Made by a program: the position numbers and the translations under genes
NCBI GenBank assembly: GCA_041946755.1
Contig: JBHGBB010000046.1
Coordinates: 1-20,663 of the forward strand
DNA: 20,663 bases
DNA from: JBHGBB01 sp041946755
GTDB taxonomy: Bacteria; UBP4; UBA4092; JAOAEQ01
Reading direction: 5' to 3'
In this document: positions 8,000 through 14,864 of the stretch, piece by piece
How positions within the stretch are numbered: position 1 is the stretch's first letter
Layout: each line of letters starts with the position of its first letter
The notes under the pieces: generated by a model
What the model was told of the DNA's origin: nothing
The model's input: the letters and a program-made list of their open reading frames with translations, nothing else
The model's database searches: none

Positions 8000-9865
8000 T
8001 TAGGTATTGGCTTGCTTCTGTTGCCAATGAATATGAGTTGAGTTAATACCGGTTATATCCGGTATTGATTCTATACGAATTCCTTTCATTTTCATGGGGA
8101 GTAGTATTGTGAACCGAGTCTTAATTTGCGGCTCACTGTCCACTAGAATAATGCCATGATGTTCATTAATAATTCGTTGTGCAACAGATAGTCCTAATCC
8201 GCTACCGCGCATTTTGGTGGTGAAAAACGGAGCGAAAATCTTGTCTAAATCTTTAGCCAGAATGCCAGGACCGTTATCTTCAAAAATGATTTCGATATAC
8301 TCGGTATGATTTTTTTCTATCCGGTTGGTGCTGATCGTTAAAGCTCCGGATTTGGTTTTTTGGGTTGCCATTGCCTCCAAAGCATTTAAAACAATATTCA
8401 GAAAAACCTGTTCGAGTTTCTGCTCATCAGCCAGAATCATCGGAATTGATGTATCTAGAACCGGAATTACATGGATTCGTTCTTTATTTGCTTGTTCTTG
8501 AATAAGATAGATTACCCGATTCAAAATACCATTAACCTGCACTTTCTGAAACGATAACGGATGCGGCTTGGCGAAATCAAGAAGTTCATTGAGAACATTA
8601 TTCAATCGGGTTAATTCTCGTGAGAATGCTTGCTGCATTTTTATACGGAATTCCGGTTGATTGAATTTCTCCGGTTGATTCATCATTTCAGTAAAACCCA
8701 GCAATGATTGAATAGGATTTTTAATTTCATGAGCAATCACTGATGCCATTTTTCCCAGTACAACTAATCGTTCATTCTGTCGAATAGTTTCTTGTTGATA
8801 TACCAATTCTTGAGTCATAACATTGAACGATTTCGCTAATTTACCGATTTCATCGTGTCGGGTTAATCCCGCACTGGCGCGCCAATCTAGATTTCCAGCT
8901 GCCACTTGTTCGGCACCGAAACTCAACTGTTGTATCGGTTGTACTAATCGCTGTGCGGAAACAATTCCCAGGCCGGAAGCTAATATTGCACAAATGATAA
9001 CTAATCCGATGATTTGTCCTTTCATCTTTTTTGCACCGGCAAAAGCTTCAGCGGTAGTTTGTTCGATAGCCAGAATCCAGCCTAGTTTTTCAACGACTGC
9101 ACTAGTGCCTAAACTACTTATTCCTTCAGCGGAAATATATTCTGCATCCGCATTTTTCCCTGCCATTGCAGATTTTATTATCGGGATAGTTCCCATATTC
9201 CGGCCGGTTAAGACCATTGATTTATTAGGATGGGCGATTAATCGACCATAATTTGAAGTTAAATATGCTTTTCCGGTTTTCCCGAGTCGAATACTATCTA
9301 CCAAATCCCATATCCCGCGGAGATTTACTTCTGCTACCAATACTCCGGTAATTTCGCCAAATTGCTTTATTGGTACGCTAATTTGGATAAACGGAGAACG
9401 GGTTGCCGGTGATATATATACATCCGAAACATAAAGGTTACCGGCGATTGCTTGTTGCACGGCGACTTCATACGAATAATTTTTATGCGATACTTCCAAG
9501 TCACTGTGTACCAACTCAGTTCCATAGGTATCGGTAATATATATCGTTTCGAATTCTTTGAATCGGCGGCTCATATTCCGAATAATGGTTTCTTGTTGCC
9601 ATTGGTCCAGATGCGATACTCCGATCAATTCCGCCGTTGACTTGATAAGATTTACTGCATTCGTTACATACAAACTGATCTCGTTGGCGGTTTGATTGGT
9701 TACATTCCGGTTATATTCGATTACCGATTGGCGTACCGCAGTTTGACTGGTTTTGATCAATAATATTCCCGTGCCAATAATCGGCAAAACCACTGCCGGA
9801 ATTATGAGTAGTAGTTCTTTAACCAGTAAATGTTGTCGACTCCACTTGATTAATCGTTTTAGCAT
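8000..9865 (-). CDS. Membrane sensor histidine kinase (Cache-like sensor, HAMP, HisKA, HATPase)
   Basis: The product has 621 residues. TM1 (~17-38) and TM2 (~283-303) enclose a periplasmic dCache/PDC-like domain (YITDTYGTELVHSD; LGKTGKAYLTSNYGRLIAHP) of the kind that binds small molecules. HAMP spans ~303-355. The HisKA H-box VIAHEIKNPIQ has phospho-acceptor H379. The ATPase has the N-box (N490, N494), G1 DNGPG (530-534) and G2 GSGLGLS (554-560). It resembles NtrB/AtoS-type kinases, and the partner is the HD-GYP regulator 22 bp downstream. The extracytoplasmic solute-binding lipoprotein ends 48 bp upstream, so it may feed ligand to the sensor. The SD before ATG 9865 is weak. Confidence 0.94.
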   Translation of the reverse strand: MLKRLIKWSRQHLLVKELLLIIPAVVLPIIGTGILLIKTSQTAVRQSVIEYNRNVTNQTANEISLYVTNAVNLIKSTAELIGVSHLDQWQQETIIRNMSRRFKEFETIYITDTYGTELVHSDLEVSHKNYSYEVAVQQAIAGNLYVSDVYISPATRSPFIQISVPIKQFGEITGVLVAEVNLRGIWDLVDSIRLGKTGKAYLTSNYGRLIAHPNKSMVLTGRNMGTIPIIKSAMAGKNADAEYISAEGISSLGTSAVVEKLGWILAIEQTTAEAFAGAKKMKGQIIGLVIICAILASGLGIVSAQRLVQPIQQLSFGAEQVAAGNLDWRASAGLTRHDEIGKLAKSFNVMTQELVYQQETIRQNERLVVLGKMASVIAHEIKNPIQSLLGFTEMMNQPEKFNQPEFRIKMQQAFSRELTRLNNVLNELLDFAKPHPLSFQKVQVNGILNRVIYLIQEQANKERIHVIPVLDTSIPMILADEQKLEQVFLNIVLNALEAMATQKTKSGALTISTNRIEKNHTEYIEIIFEDNGPGILAKDLDKIFAPFFTTKMRGSGLGLSVAQRIINEHHGIILVDSEPQIKTRFTILLPMKMKGIRIESIPDITGINSTHIHWQQKQANT

Positions 9866-9913
9866 ATCGTTTTAAATAAATTAGTGGATAATAAGCTCGA
9901 ATTTATTAGGGTG

Positions 9914-11482
9914 TTATATCCGATCCCAATCCCGTAAATTCCAAAGGATATTATCATTACTTCGTGGTTTGACATTAACATATTTATTACTCACTCCTGC
10001 CAGCCGATGCGGGTAAAATAATAGTATCCCCGGTGGATTTTGTATTATTTCCATTTGCAATGCATCAAATAATTTCTTTTTTAATTCCGGATCTTCAACC
10101 AACTGTAACTGGTTATAGAGGTGATCGACTTTAGGATTTTGATAGGATTCGACATTAAATCCATTTCTTATTTGCTCTGAATGATAAAATACATAACCGA
10201 AATTGGCTTCATATAAACTATCCATTTCAGCAATGCAAGCATCAAATCGTTTTGGCAACAGATATCCATTTACCAAACTCGATACTGGCATCGAATGCAA
10301 TCGTAATTTTATTCCGAGTTCCTGCAGCTCCTGATCAAGAATCGAAGCAATCTGGCGTTTTAACGTATTGTCCTGATCAATCAATAACGTGAATTCAAAT
10401 GGGTAGCCTTTTTTCATCAACTGGCGGGTTTTTTTATCCATTTTCCAACCGCTTTCCGCCAATAACTGCATCGCTTTGCGCGGTTGATAATCATAGCCTT
10501 GTAAGGTCCGGTTAGTAATATAACTATCCGGAGGAAATATACTTTTGGCAATACTTCCTTCACCTAAAAATAGTTCATCGATTATCGCTTGCCGGTCGAT
10601 AGCATAATTCAATGCTTGTCGAACCTTGATGTCACTGAACAATGGATTACGTGAATTCAGTAGTACCATAAAATAATATCGTGCGGGCGTTTTATATGCC
10701 TTGATTTTCGGATTAGTCAACAAGACTTTATAGTCTGCCGGGAGAATATCTTCGGTAACATTGATTTGGTCGGTCATTAATTGTGACCACATCACACTCT
10801 GATTTGGGAACGATCGAACAATTACACGGTCTATTTTCGGCTTCCCACCGAAATATTCCTGGTTTGCGGTTAAAGTAATGGTTCCATCATCCCATTTTTC
10901 AACACTAAACGGCCCCGTCCCAATCGGATGATGATGAAATGGTAAATCCGGTTGCTTTAATGAATCGATGGTTAAACAATGTTTCGGTAAAATACCAATA
11001 CGCATAGTATATAAAAAGTTTACATTCGGTTCTTTAAAGAAAATCCGAATTCGATATTTACCATCAATTTCGATGCGGTCAACCGCAGTAAATTCGGTCG
11101 ATAAATAGCTACCGATATCCGGTCGCATAATTGCATCGTAGGTAAATTTAACATCATCTGCCGTGAGTTCTACTCCATCATGAAACTTTACTCCCTGGCG
11201 AAGATGAATAACTAATTCTTTCCGGTCGGAACTATATACCCATCGTTCCGCAAGATGCGGAATGATTTCCATTTGGTCATTGGTTTGAATCAATCCATCA
11301 AATATATTTGCATCGATTGCCGTTAATGCGGATTCGCTTACTAAAATCGGATTGATTTTATCGGCTAATGCACCACCGATAATAACGACTTTAGCGGTCG
11401 GTTTCTTATGAAACCAAGAGCAACCGAAAATCGATATTATTCCGATGATAATAAATACGGTATAAAGCTGTTTCTTTTGCAT
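9914..11482 (-). CDS. Solute-binding lipoprotein, SBP_bac_5 family (peptide/oligopeptide type)
   Basis: The product has 522 residues with a lipoprotein signal ending SIFGC (Cys21). The body matches family 5 extracytoplasmic binding proteins (DppA/OppA/NikA type): DANIFDGLIQTNDQMEIIPHLAERW, GVKFHDGVELTADDVKFTYDAIM, GTGPFSVEKWDDGTITLTAN, VRQALNYAIDRQAII and the C-terminal QMEIIQNPPGILLFYPHR. It should bind a peptide or similar ligand in the periplasm. No permease or ATPase of an Opp/Dpp system is nearby. It is followed instead by a histidine kinase, which hints at ligand presentation for signalling. The start is ATG 11482, and the SD is poor. Confidence 0.92.
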   Translation of the reverse strand: MQKKQLYTVFIIIGIISIFGCSWFHKKPTAKVVIIGGALADKINPILVSESALTAIDANIFDGLIQTNDQMEIIPHLAERWVYSSDRKELVIHLRQGVKFHDGVELTADDVKFTYDAIMRPDIGSYLSTEFTAVDRIEIDGKYRIRIFFKEPNVNFLYTMRIGILPKHCLTIDSLKQPDLPFHHHPIGTGPFSVEKWDDGTITLTANQEYFGGKPKIDRVIVRSFPNQSVMWSQLMTDQINVTEDILPADYKVLLTNPKIKAYKTPARYYFMVLLNSRNPLFSDIKVRQALNYAIDRQAIIDELFLGEGSIAKSIFPPDSYITNRTLQGYDYQPRKAMQLLAESGWKMDKKTRQLMKKGYPFEFTLLIDQDNTLKRQIASILDQELQELGIKLRLHSMPVSSLVNGYLLPKRFDACIAEMDSLYEANFGYVFYHSEQIRNGFNVESYQNPKVDHLYNQLQLVEDPELKKKLFDALQMEIIQNPPGILLFYPHRLAGVSNKYVNVKPRSNDNILWNLRDWDRI

Positions 11483-11559
11483 AACGTTTTTGATTTGGTG
11501 CTATCAATAAGGTACGAATCAATTCAAGTTCGATATGAGAAATCCGATTTTGTTCTCTA

Positions 11560-12126
11560 TTACGGACCATATTTATAAATATCACCGTCACTTATGGTAC
11601 CGTTTGTCGGGTCATATTGATTCGGAGTTACCGTATCTCCTTCATGGTCGTTATCCATATCCGGGCCATTACTCATCAAGAACCATTTAAACTCATAATG
11701 CCATAAATCCGGGTTCATCGGATCGGCTTCATCCGGAAATCCACCATCCGATTGGACATAACAATAAGGAGTTATGGTTCTGGAACCGTCATAACTACTC
11801 GTATAATGAAATACATCCAATGGAATCGATCGAATATAAGCAATCGGGGTAGTTAATCGACTTTCAACCGTCCACATATCATATGATGCTGGATCATCTG
11901 GTGGAATACCATACGGTGGGTATGCAGTATTATCTACATGATATGATTCGATTGCCGTGGTTAACGAGCGCATTTCTGATCTAACCCGAGATACTTTCGA
12001 TCGAGTTTGGGCATTAAGAAAGTTTGGAATTGCTATCGCGGCTAATATTGCTATGATAGCGACAACAATAAGCAACTCGATTAAGGCAAATCCATTTTTT
12101 GTATTACTTCTGCTACTTCTCATCAT
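11560..12126 (-). CDS. Type II secretion/type IV pilin-like pseudopilin (GspG-like)
   Basis: The 188-residue product has a short basic leader ending K-N-G12 and a prepilin peptidase site G|FALIELLIVVAIIAILAA, followed by the single helix that packs pilin fibres. The conserved Glu at mature position 5 is present. Thr2 of the usual FTLIE is Ala here. The body (SYHVDNTAYPPYG, LTTPIAYIRSIP) is GspG-like, and the C-terminus is YDPTNGTISDGDIYKYGP. AAGGAG lies 10 nt before ATG 12126, and a second ATG follows directly. It lies 77 bp upstream of the binding-protein gene, so the four minus-strand genes may share a transcript. No secretion ATPase or platform gene is present, so this is an orphan minor pseudopilin. 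Confidence 0.93.
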   Translation of the reverse strand: MMRSSRSNTKNGFALIELLIVVAIIAILAAIAIPNFLNAQTRSKVSRVRSEMRSLTTAIESYHVDNTAYPPYGIPPDDPASYDMWTVESRLTTPIAYIRSIPLDVFHYTSSYDGSRTITPYCYVQSDGGFPDEADPMNPDLWHYEFKWFLMSNGPDMDNDHEGDTVTPNQYDPTNGTISDGDIYKYGP

Positions 12127-12192
12127 ATAATGTTATCTCCTTTTCATTTTAGAGTTACAATATTGCCCTTCTTAAAAAAGGCAATCTCTATT

Positions 12193-12211
12193 TTGGCACA
12201 TATTATGCCAA
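12193..12211. promoter_or_regulatory. Palindrome TTGGCA-N7-TGCCAA, possible operator or sigma-54-like element
   Basis: A perfect 6 bp inverted repeat lies 67-85 bp before the pseudopilin start. Each strand also reads GG-N10-GC, the spacing of a sigma-54 -24/-12 promoter (TTGGCAC with ATGC on the plus strand, TTGGCAT with GTGC on the minus). Pilin genes are often sigma-54 dependent. The symmetry means it could equally be an operator. No activator gene is visible. Confidence 0.35.
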
Positions 12212-12376
12212 GTCAGTACATAGAGACAAAACAGAAGCATTTATCCAGAGATTGTTTGAAATGATTAAATCCGATAAGAAGTTAACTCTAAATAAATCAA
12301 TGAATAATAAAAATAGAGAATATAAAAAAGTAGCTATTGCTATATCGATTTATCGGGGGTTATGAGGATGTAACTT

Positions 12377-12407
12377 AATGTAACCTGGTACAAAACCTGG
12401 TTACATT
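12377..12407. repeat. Hairpin, AATGTAACC arms
   Basis: The arms are 13 nt (AATGTAACCTGGT and ACCTGGTTACATT) with one mismatch around a 5 nt loop, ACAAA. No T-run follows on either strand, so it is not a standard terminator. Its role is unknown. Confidence 0.6.
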
Positions 12408-12512
12408 AATGTACTCGAAGTTACGGTTATGTTGCACATTTCCGTTGTAGCAAGAAGAAAGGTTACGGTTAAAGAAGGTTGGATGTTGAGCTGGGAAGGT
12501 TAGGTTGTTGAT

Positions 12513-12551
12513 TAAAAATGGGAAAGTGATTACGCCCATAATCACTTTCCC
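12513..12551 (-). terminator. Intrinsic terminator downstream of the small peptide gene
   Basis: The arms are perfect 13 bp (12520-12532 and 12539-12551, GGGAAAGTGATTA and its complement) with a 6 nt loop. On the minus strand the stem is followed by ATTTTTAAT. It begins 43 bp after the peptide stop, so it should end the maturase-peptide transcript. Confidence 0.8.
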
Positions 12552-12594
12552 GGTTATTGCAGATATATCAACAATAAATTTTATTTAAGGCGTA

Positions 12595-12660
12595 TTAATA
12601 TTTGAACCAAAGACATACTCTTTCCGGAGTAACGCCTTTTTTTAGCACTTTAACTTTCAC
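12595..12660 (-). CDS. 21-residue putative RiPP precursor peptide
   Basis: This gene is below usual ORF length limits. GTG 12660 starts a 21-codon frame ending TAA at 12595. A perfect AAGGAGG (12676-12670) lies 9 nt upstream, the best SD in the window. The peptide is basic at the N-terminus (MKVKVLKKG) and ends in PERVCLWFKY, so Cys, Trp, Phe, Lys and Tyr cluster in the last six residues. It is on the same strand as the radical SAM/SPASM maturase, about 124 bp after its stop, and is followed by a strong terminator. Radical SAM/SPASM maturases often cross-link Cys, Trp, Tyr or Lys side chains of short precursors encoded next to them. I infer a very short leader of ~12 residues and a ~6-9-residue core. 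The alternative is a translated leader or regulatory peptide. Confidence 0.66.
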   Translation of the reverse strand: MKVKVLKKGVTPERVCLWFKY

Positions 12661-12737
12661 AGAATTCCGCCTCCTTTCTCCGTAACCTCGGTTTCCCCCG
12701 AGCCGAGAATGAGACTGGCTCTGGGAATGATAGAATT

Positions 12738-12778
12738 ACCTCTAAACCTGACGCCCATCAGGTTTCAGAGGTTTTTTT
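12738..12778 (+). terminator. Intrinsic-terminator-like hairpin, plus strand
   Basis: The arms are 12738-12751 (ACCTCTAAACCTGA) and 12758-12772 with one bulged C and a 6 nt loop, followed by a run of seven T (12772-12778) on the plus strand. No plus-strand gene precedes it. On the minus strand it sits between the maturase stop and the peptide gene without a U-tract, where it could act as a processing or stability hairpin. It may insulate against antisense transcription. Confidence 0.6.
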
Positions 12779-12784
12779 ATCCCC

Positions 12785-14080
12785 TTAAACAGGTTGCGTT
12801 TGGGGATAATAATCGTCGATTAAGACCTGTTTTGCCACGGTCTCAAAGTATTTCTTTTCACAAACTACTTTCCGATAATCGCCATATTTTACTTGAGCAC
12901 AATATCGGCATCCACCACCGCATGCCGGAACATACTTGCAATCAATACAAGATTCCGGTAATGGGATATTGATAAAGTTTTGATATTGCTTGTTATATCC
13001 GGTTTTGATTGATCCGATACAAAATTCTTTTCTACCGACAAAACCAGCACATTTATAAAACTTACCAGTTGGATCGATCACTAAGCTATTTTGATTATTA
13101 AATTCACAAGGTCCTAACGCTAAATAATCTGGAACATTGAATCCATGCGACTTAGCCTCATTCCGTAAAGAAATCATGGCCGATAAATCCGCATCAGATA
13201 TTGACGGACTGGCGCAGTGTTTAGTTACTGGTGATGAACCGACCAAGGTATTTAAAATCGGTTTGAATGAAATATGTTTTATTCTATTCTCAAGCCGTAG
13301 AACATTGAGTTCATTGAGTAAAACTGGAAAAGTCGGGATATTCTCCCGGTCATAATTCCCCGAAATGATTAAGTCAATACTATCAGGTATATTGAAAATA
13401 TTATCTAATATTGTTTGATAACAATCAGTTTGGTTTTTAGCCGGTCTTTTGAGATTATGCTGAGTTCTATCCCCATCAATAGTTAATTTTAACTGTTGGA
13501 TGCCCCAAGAAGCCAGGTTTTCAGCGGTTTCTTTCGATAATAACAAACCATTAGTAATCATTTCAGCGCGATATTCAATTTCTTTTTCATAACATAGTTC
13601 TCTGACCGAATTCGAGATAATTTCTACTGCTTTAAGGTTCAGGAGCGGTTCCCCACCATAAAAGCATATTTTAACTTTCAAAATGTGTTTGCTAAGAATT
13701 TCGTTTTCAATCCATTTAATAACCTTATTCTGGGTGGCTAAATCCATTAAAATCGGCTGGATTACCCCATCTTCTACGCAATATACACAAGCTAAATTAC
13801 AGGCATAAGTGGTTAATATGGTTAGATTTAGTTCAGTATTATTATCGAGTACAGATTGATACCATGATTTGACTATGGTAGATTCATCAATTGATGATGG
13901 TACGAGAAATTTCTCCTCTAGTAAAGGAGCGAAATTAGCATCTTCAGCTGCCTGTTTTGGATTATTAGTTATGATATCTTTTGATTTTTGGTCTAGGAAG
14001 AGAACAGATTGGGTCAGGGTATTATACGCTAAAAAATCGTTTTCTATCGGAACGAAATCTACAAAGCGAGATAATTGCAT
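12785..14080 (-). CDS. Radical SAM/SPASM peptide maturase
   Basis: The 431-residue product begins with ~75 residues resembling a PqqD-like peptide-recognition domain (FLAYNTLTQSVLFLDQKSKD). The radical SAM core has TYACNLACVYC, with C94-x3-C98-x2-C101 binding the SAM [4Fe-4S] cluster, followed by FYGGEPLL and EMITNGLLLS. The C-terminal SPASM region supplies many Cys (325, 344, 354, 378, 381, 387, 391, 394, 407; CIDCKYVPACGGGC is diagnostic) for auxiliary clusters. Such enzymes make thioether, carbon-carbon or ether cross-links in peptides. The start is ATG 14080, with AAGGA 9 nt upstream, below a leader of ~110 nt. The likely substrate is the 21-residue peptide encoded just downstream. An anaerobic sulfatase maturase is less likely, since no sulfatase is nearby. 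No transporter or protease for a finished product is adjacent on this strand. Confidence 0.9.
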   Translation of the reverse strand: MQLSRFVDFVPIENDFLAYNTLTQSVLFLDQKSKDIITNNPKQAAEDANFAPLLEEKFLVPSSIDESTIVKSWYQSVLDNNTELNLTILTTYACNLACVYCVEDGVIQPILMDLATQNKVIKWIENEILSKHILKVKICFYGGEPLLNLKAVEIISNSVRELCYEKEIEYRAEMITNGLLLSKETAENLASWGIQQLKLTIDGDRTQHNLKRPAKNQTDCYQTILDNIFNIPDSIDLIISGNYDRENIPTFPVLLNELNVLRLENRIKHISFKPILNTLVGSSPVTKHCASPSISDADLSAMISLRNEAKSHGFNVPDYLALGPCEFNNQNSLVIDPTGKFYKCAGFVGRKEFCIGSIKTGYNKQYQNFINIPLPESCIDCKYVPACGGGCRYCAQVKYGDYRKVVCEKKYFETVAKQVLIDDYYPQTQPV

Positions 14081-14097
14081 ACGTAGTCGTCCTTAAC

Positions 14098-14175
14098 CCA
14101 TCAGGTTTATTTACTAAGCTAAAGTTAACTCAAGTAAATACGGGCGTAATCTAACAGGATACGCCGGCTACTTTT
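14098..14175 (-). promoter_or_regulatory. Structured 5' leader of the maturase mRNA
   Basis: In the ~110 nt leader the minus strand can fold GGCGTA...TACGCC (around 14146-14168), then TATTTACT...AGTAAATA (8 bp arms, around 14107-14139), then a small AACC-TGAT-GGTT loop just before the SD. This could be a cis-regulatory leader. It matches no riboswitch class I recognise. Confidence 0.35.
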
Positions 14176-14192
14176 TGATATATACTGTAATA

Positions 14193-14221
14193 ATATAATA
14201 TAAAATAGTATTATATGTCAA
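14193..14221 (-). promoter_or_regulatory. Sigma-70-like promoter for the maturase (proximal)
   Basis: The minus strand has TTGACA (14221-14216) with TTATAT 17 nt, or TATATT 18 nt, downstream in very AT-rich sequence. A second perfect TTGACA (14261-14256) with TAATTT 18 nt later may be a tandem promoter 40 bp upstream. Confidence 0.6.
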
Positions 14222-14483
14222 TTCCAGTAATAAATTAGCATATATAGTCATAATATGTCAACTGTTTTTTCTTGAGTTACACTTTTGTATCGATTTTGAC
14301 GATTTTTGTGACTGAATTATAGAGAAAATGAAATTGGTTACATTGGCTAGCAAGTATCTTTTACTATTTGATCAAAGTATTATATATATTAATTTCTTTC
14401 ATTATTATATTGATATTATTGTGATTACTAAGCAAACTGCAAACTTTGCAACTTGCTGTATAGTACTTTTATATAATCTGGCT

Positions 14484-14516
14484 CCGAGCAAATTGCATGA
14501 CATGCAATTTGCTCGG
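14484..14516. repeat. Perfect palindrome, 16 bp arms, 1 nt centre
   Basis: CCGAGCAAATTGCATG (14484-14499) and its exact complement (14501-14516) flank a single A. There is no T-run, so it is not a normal terminator. It is the strongest of six inverted repeats in this region and could form an extruded cruciform, a stable RNA hairpin or a dimeric-protein site. Confidence 0.85.
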
Positions 14517-14580
14517 TATAGTAACCTAACCACTTTATTTTTCAATAGTATATATAACAAACGATTATCGGGAGCGATAA

Positions 14581-14618
14581 CGAAAAATCAGTTTGCAAAC
14601 TATGCAAACTGATTTTCG
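14581..14618. repeat. Hairpin, CAGTTTGCA arms
   Basis: The arms 14581-14597 and 14603-14618 pair over 16 bp with one bulged A around AACTA. It abuts another small hairpin, CGATTATCG-GGAG-CGATAACG (14562-14582). TTTT in the right arm makes it weakly terminator-like on the plus strand. Confidence 0.75.
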
Positions 14619-14661
14619 CACTGGTATAAATAAGGTATAAACAAGGAAAAGATTTGTGTTT

Positions 14662-14690
14662 TGACGAAGGATATCCGATATCCCTCGTCA
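14662..14690. repeat. Palindrome, 14 bp arms, 1 nt centre
   Basis: TGACGAAGGATATC and GATATCCCTCGTCA flank a single C with one mismatch. It has the same arm-1-arm layout as 14484-14516 but an unrelated sequence. Confidence 0.75.
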
Positions 14691-14760
14691 TCTCTTCGGA
14701 ATAATTACCGATTAATCAGGTTTCCATAAGCCAATAAGCTCTAAATTTGTCCTGGAACAT

Positions 14761-14789
14761 AACCCGAATTGGTCGGACCAATTCGGGTT
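14761..14789 (+). terminator. Palindrome AACCCGAATTGGTC, terminator-like on plus strand
   Basis: Perfect 14 bp arms surround a single G, followed by TTTCTCTTC. It lies 41 bp before the TPR-gene promoter, so it may block read-through into that operon. There is no plus-strand gene upstream for it to serve. Confidence 0.55.
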
Positions 14790-14830
14790 TCTCTTCGAAC
14801 TATGCCTTTAAATAATTCATCTTTTTTAAC

Positions 14831-14859
14831 TTGACACGCAACTGTATTAGTGTTATACT
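14831..14859 (+). promoter_or_regulatory. Consensus sigma-70 promoter of the TPR/GntR/ABC operon
   Basis: TTGACA (14831-14836), an exact 17 nt spacer and TATACT (14854-14859) form the best promoter in the window, about 70 bp before the TPR-gene ATG. Confidence 0.85.
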
Positions 14860-14864
14860 ACACT
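14849..14864 (+). promoter_or_regulatory. Putative YtrA-type GntR operator AGTGT-N6-ACACT
   Basis: The 5 bp inverted repeat AGTGT (14849-14853) and ACACT (14860-14864) exactly brackets the -10 box TATACT. AGTGTA/TACACT half-sites are, as I recall, typical of YtrA-subfamily repressors, and the second gene of this operon encodes one. Autorepression by blocking RNA polymerase is the simple inference. Confidence 0.5.

Larger units (their letters stand above)
12127..12594. other. Intergenic region with palindromes
   Basis: This 468 bp AT-rich stretch lies between the pseudopilin start and the small peptide gene. It contains the palindrome TTGGCA-N7-TGCCAA (12193-12211), a hairpin (12377-12407) and the peptide-gene terminator (12513-12551), each listed separately. 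ATGTAAC occurs twice, 10 bp apart, near 12368-12384, and GTTACGGTT recurs downstream. A 24-codon ATG frame at 12429-12503 has no SD and is not called. Confidence 0.5.

Noticed and set aside
8823..9251. 142-codon plus-strand frame
   Set aside because: Antisense to the histidine kinase HAMP and sensor coding region, with no SD and no recognisable domain.
12429..12503. 24-codon plus-strand frame with two Trp near the maturase locus, considered as a second precursor
   Set aside because: No SD, no promoter seen and opposite strand to the maturase. Kept only as a remote possibility.
12709..12972. 87-codon plus-strand frame
   Set aside because: Crosses the plus-strand terminator hairpin and is antisense to the maturase C-terminus.
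14328..14612. 94-codon plus-strand frame in the hairpin region
   Set aside because: No SD, passes through several palindromes, and its Ile/Tyr/Phe/Asn-rich make-up is typical of AT-rich non-coding DNA.
14431..14789. CRISPR array
   Set aside because: The palindromes differ in sequence and are not evenly spaced direct repeats, and no cas gene is present.
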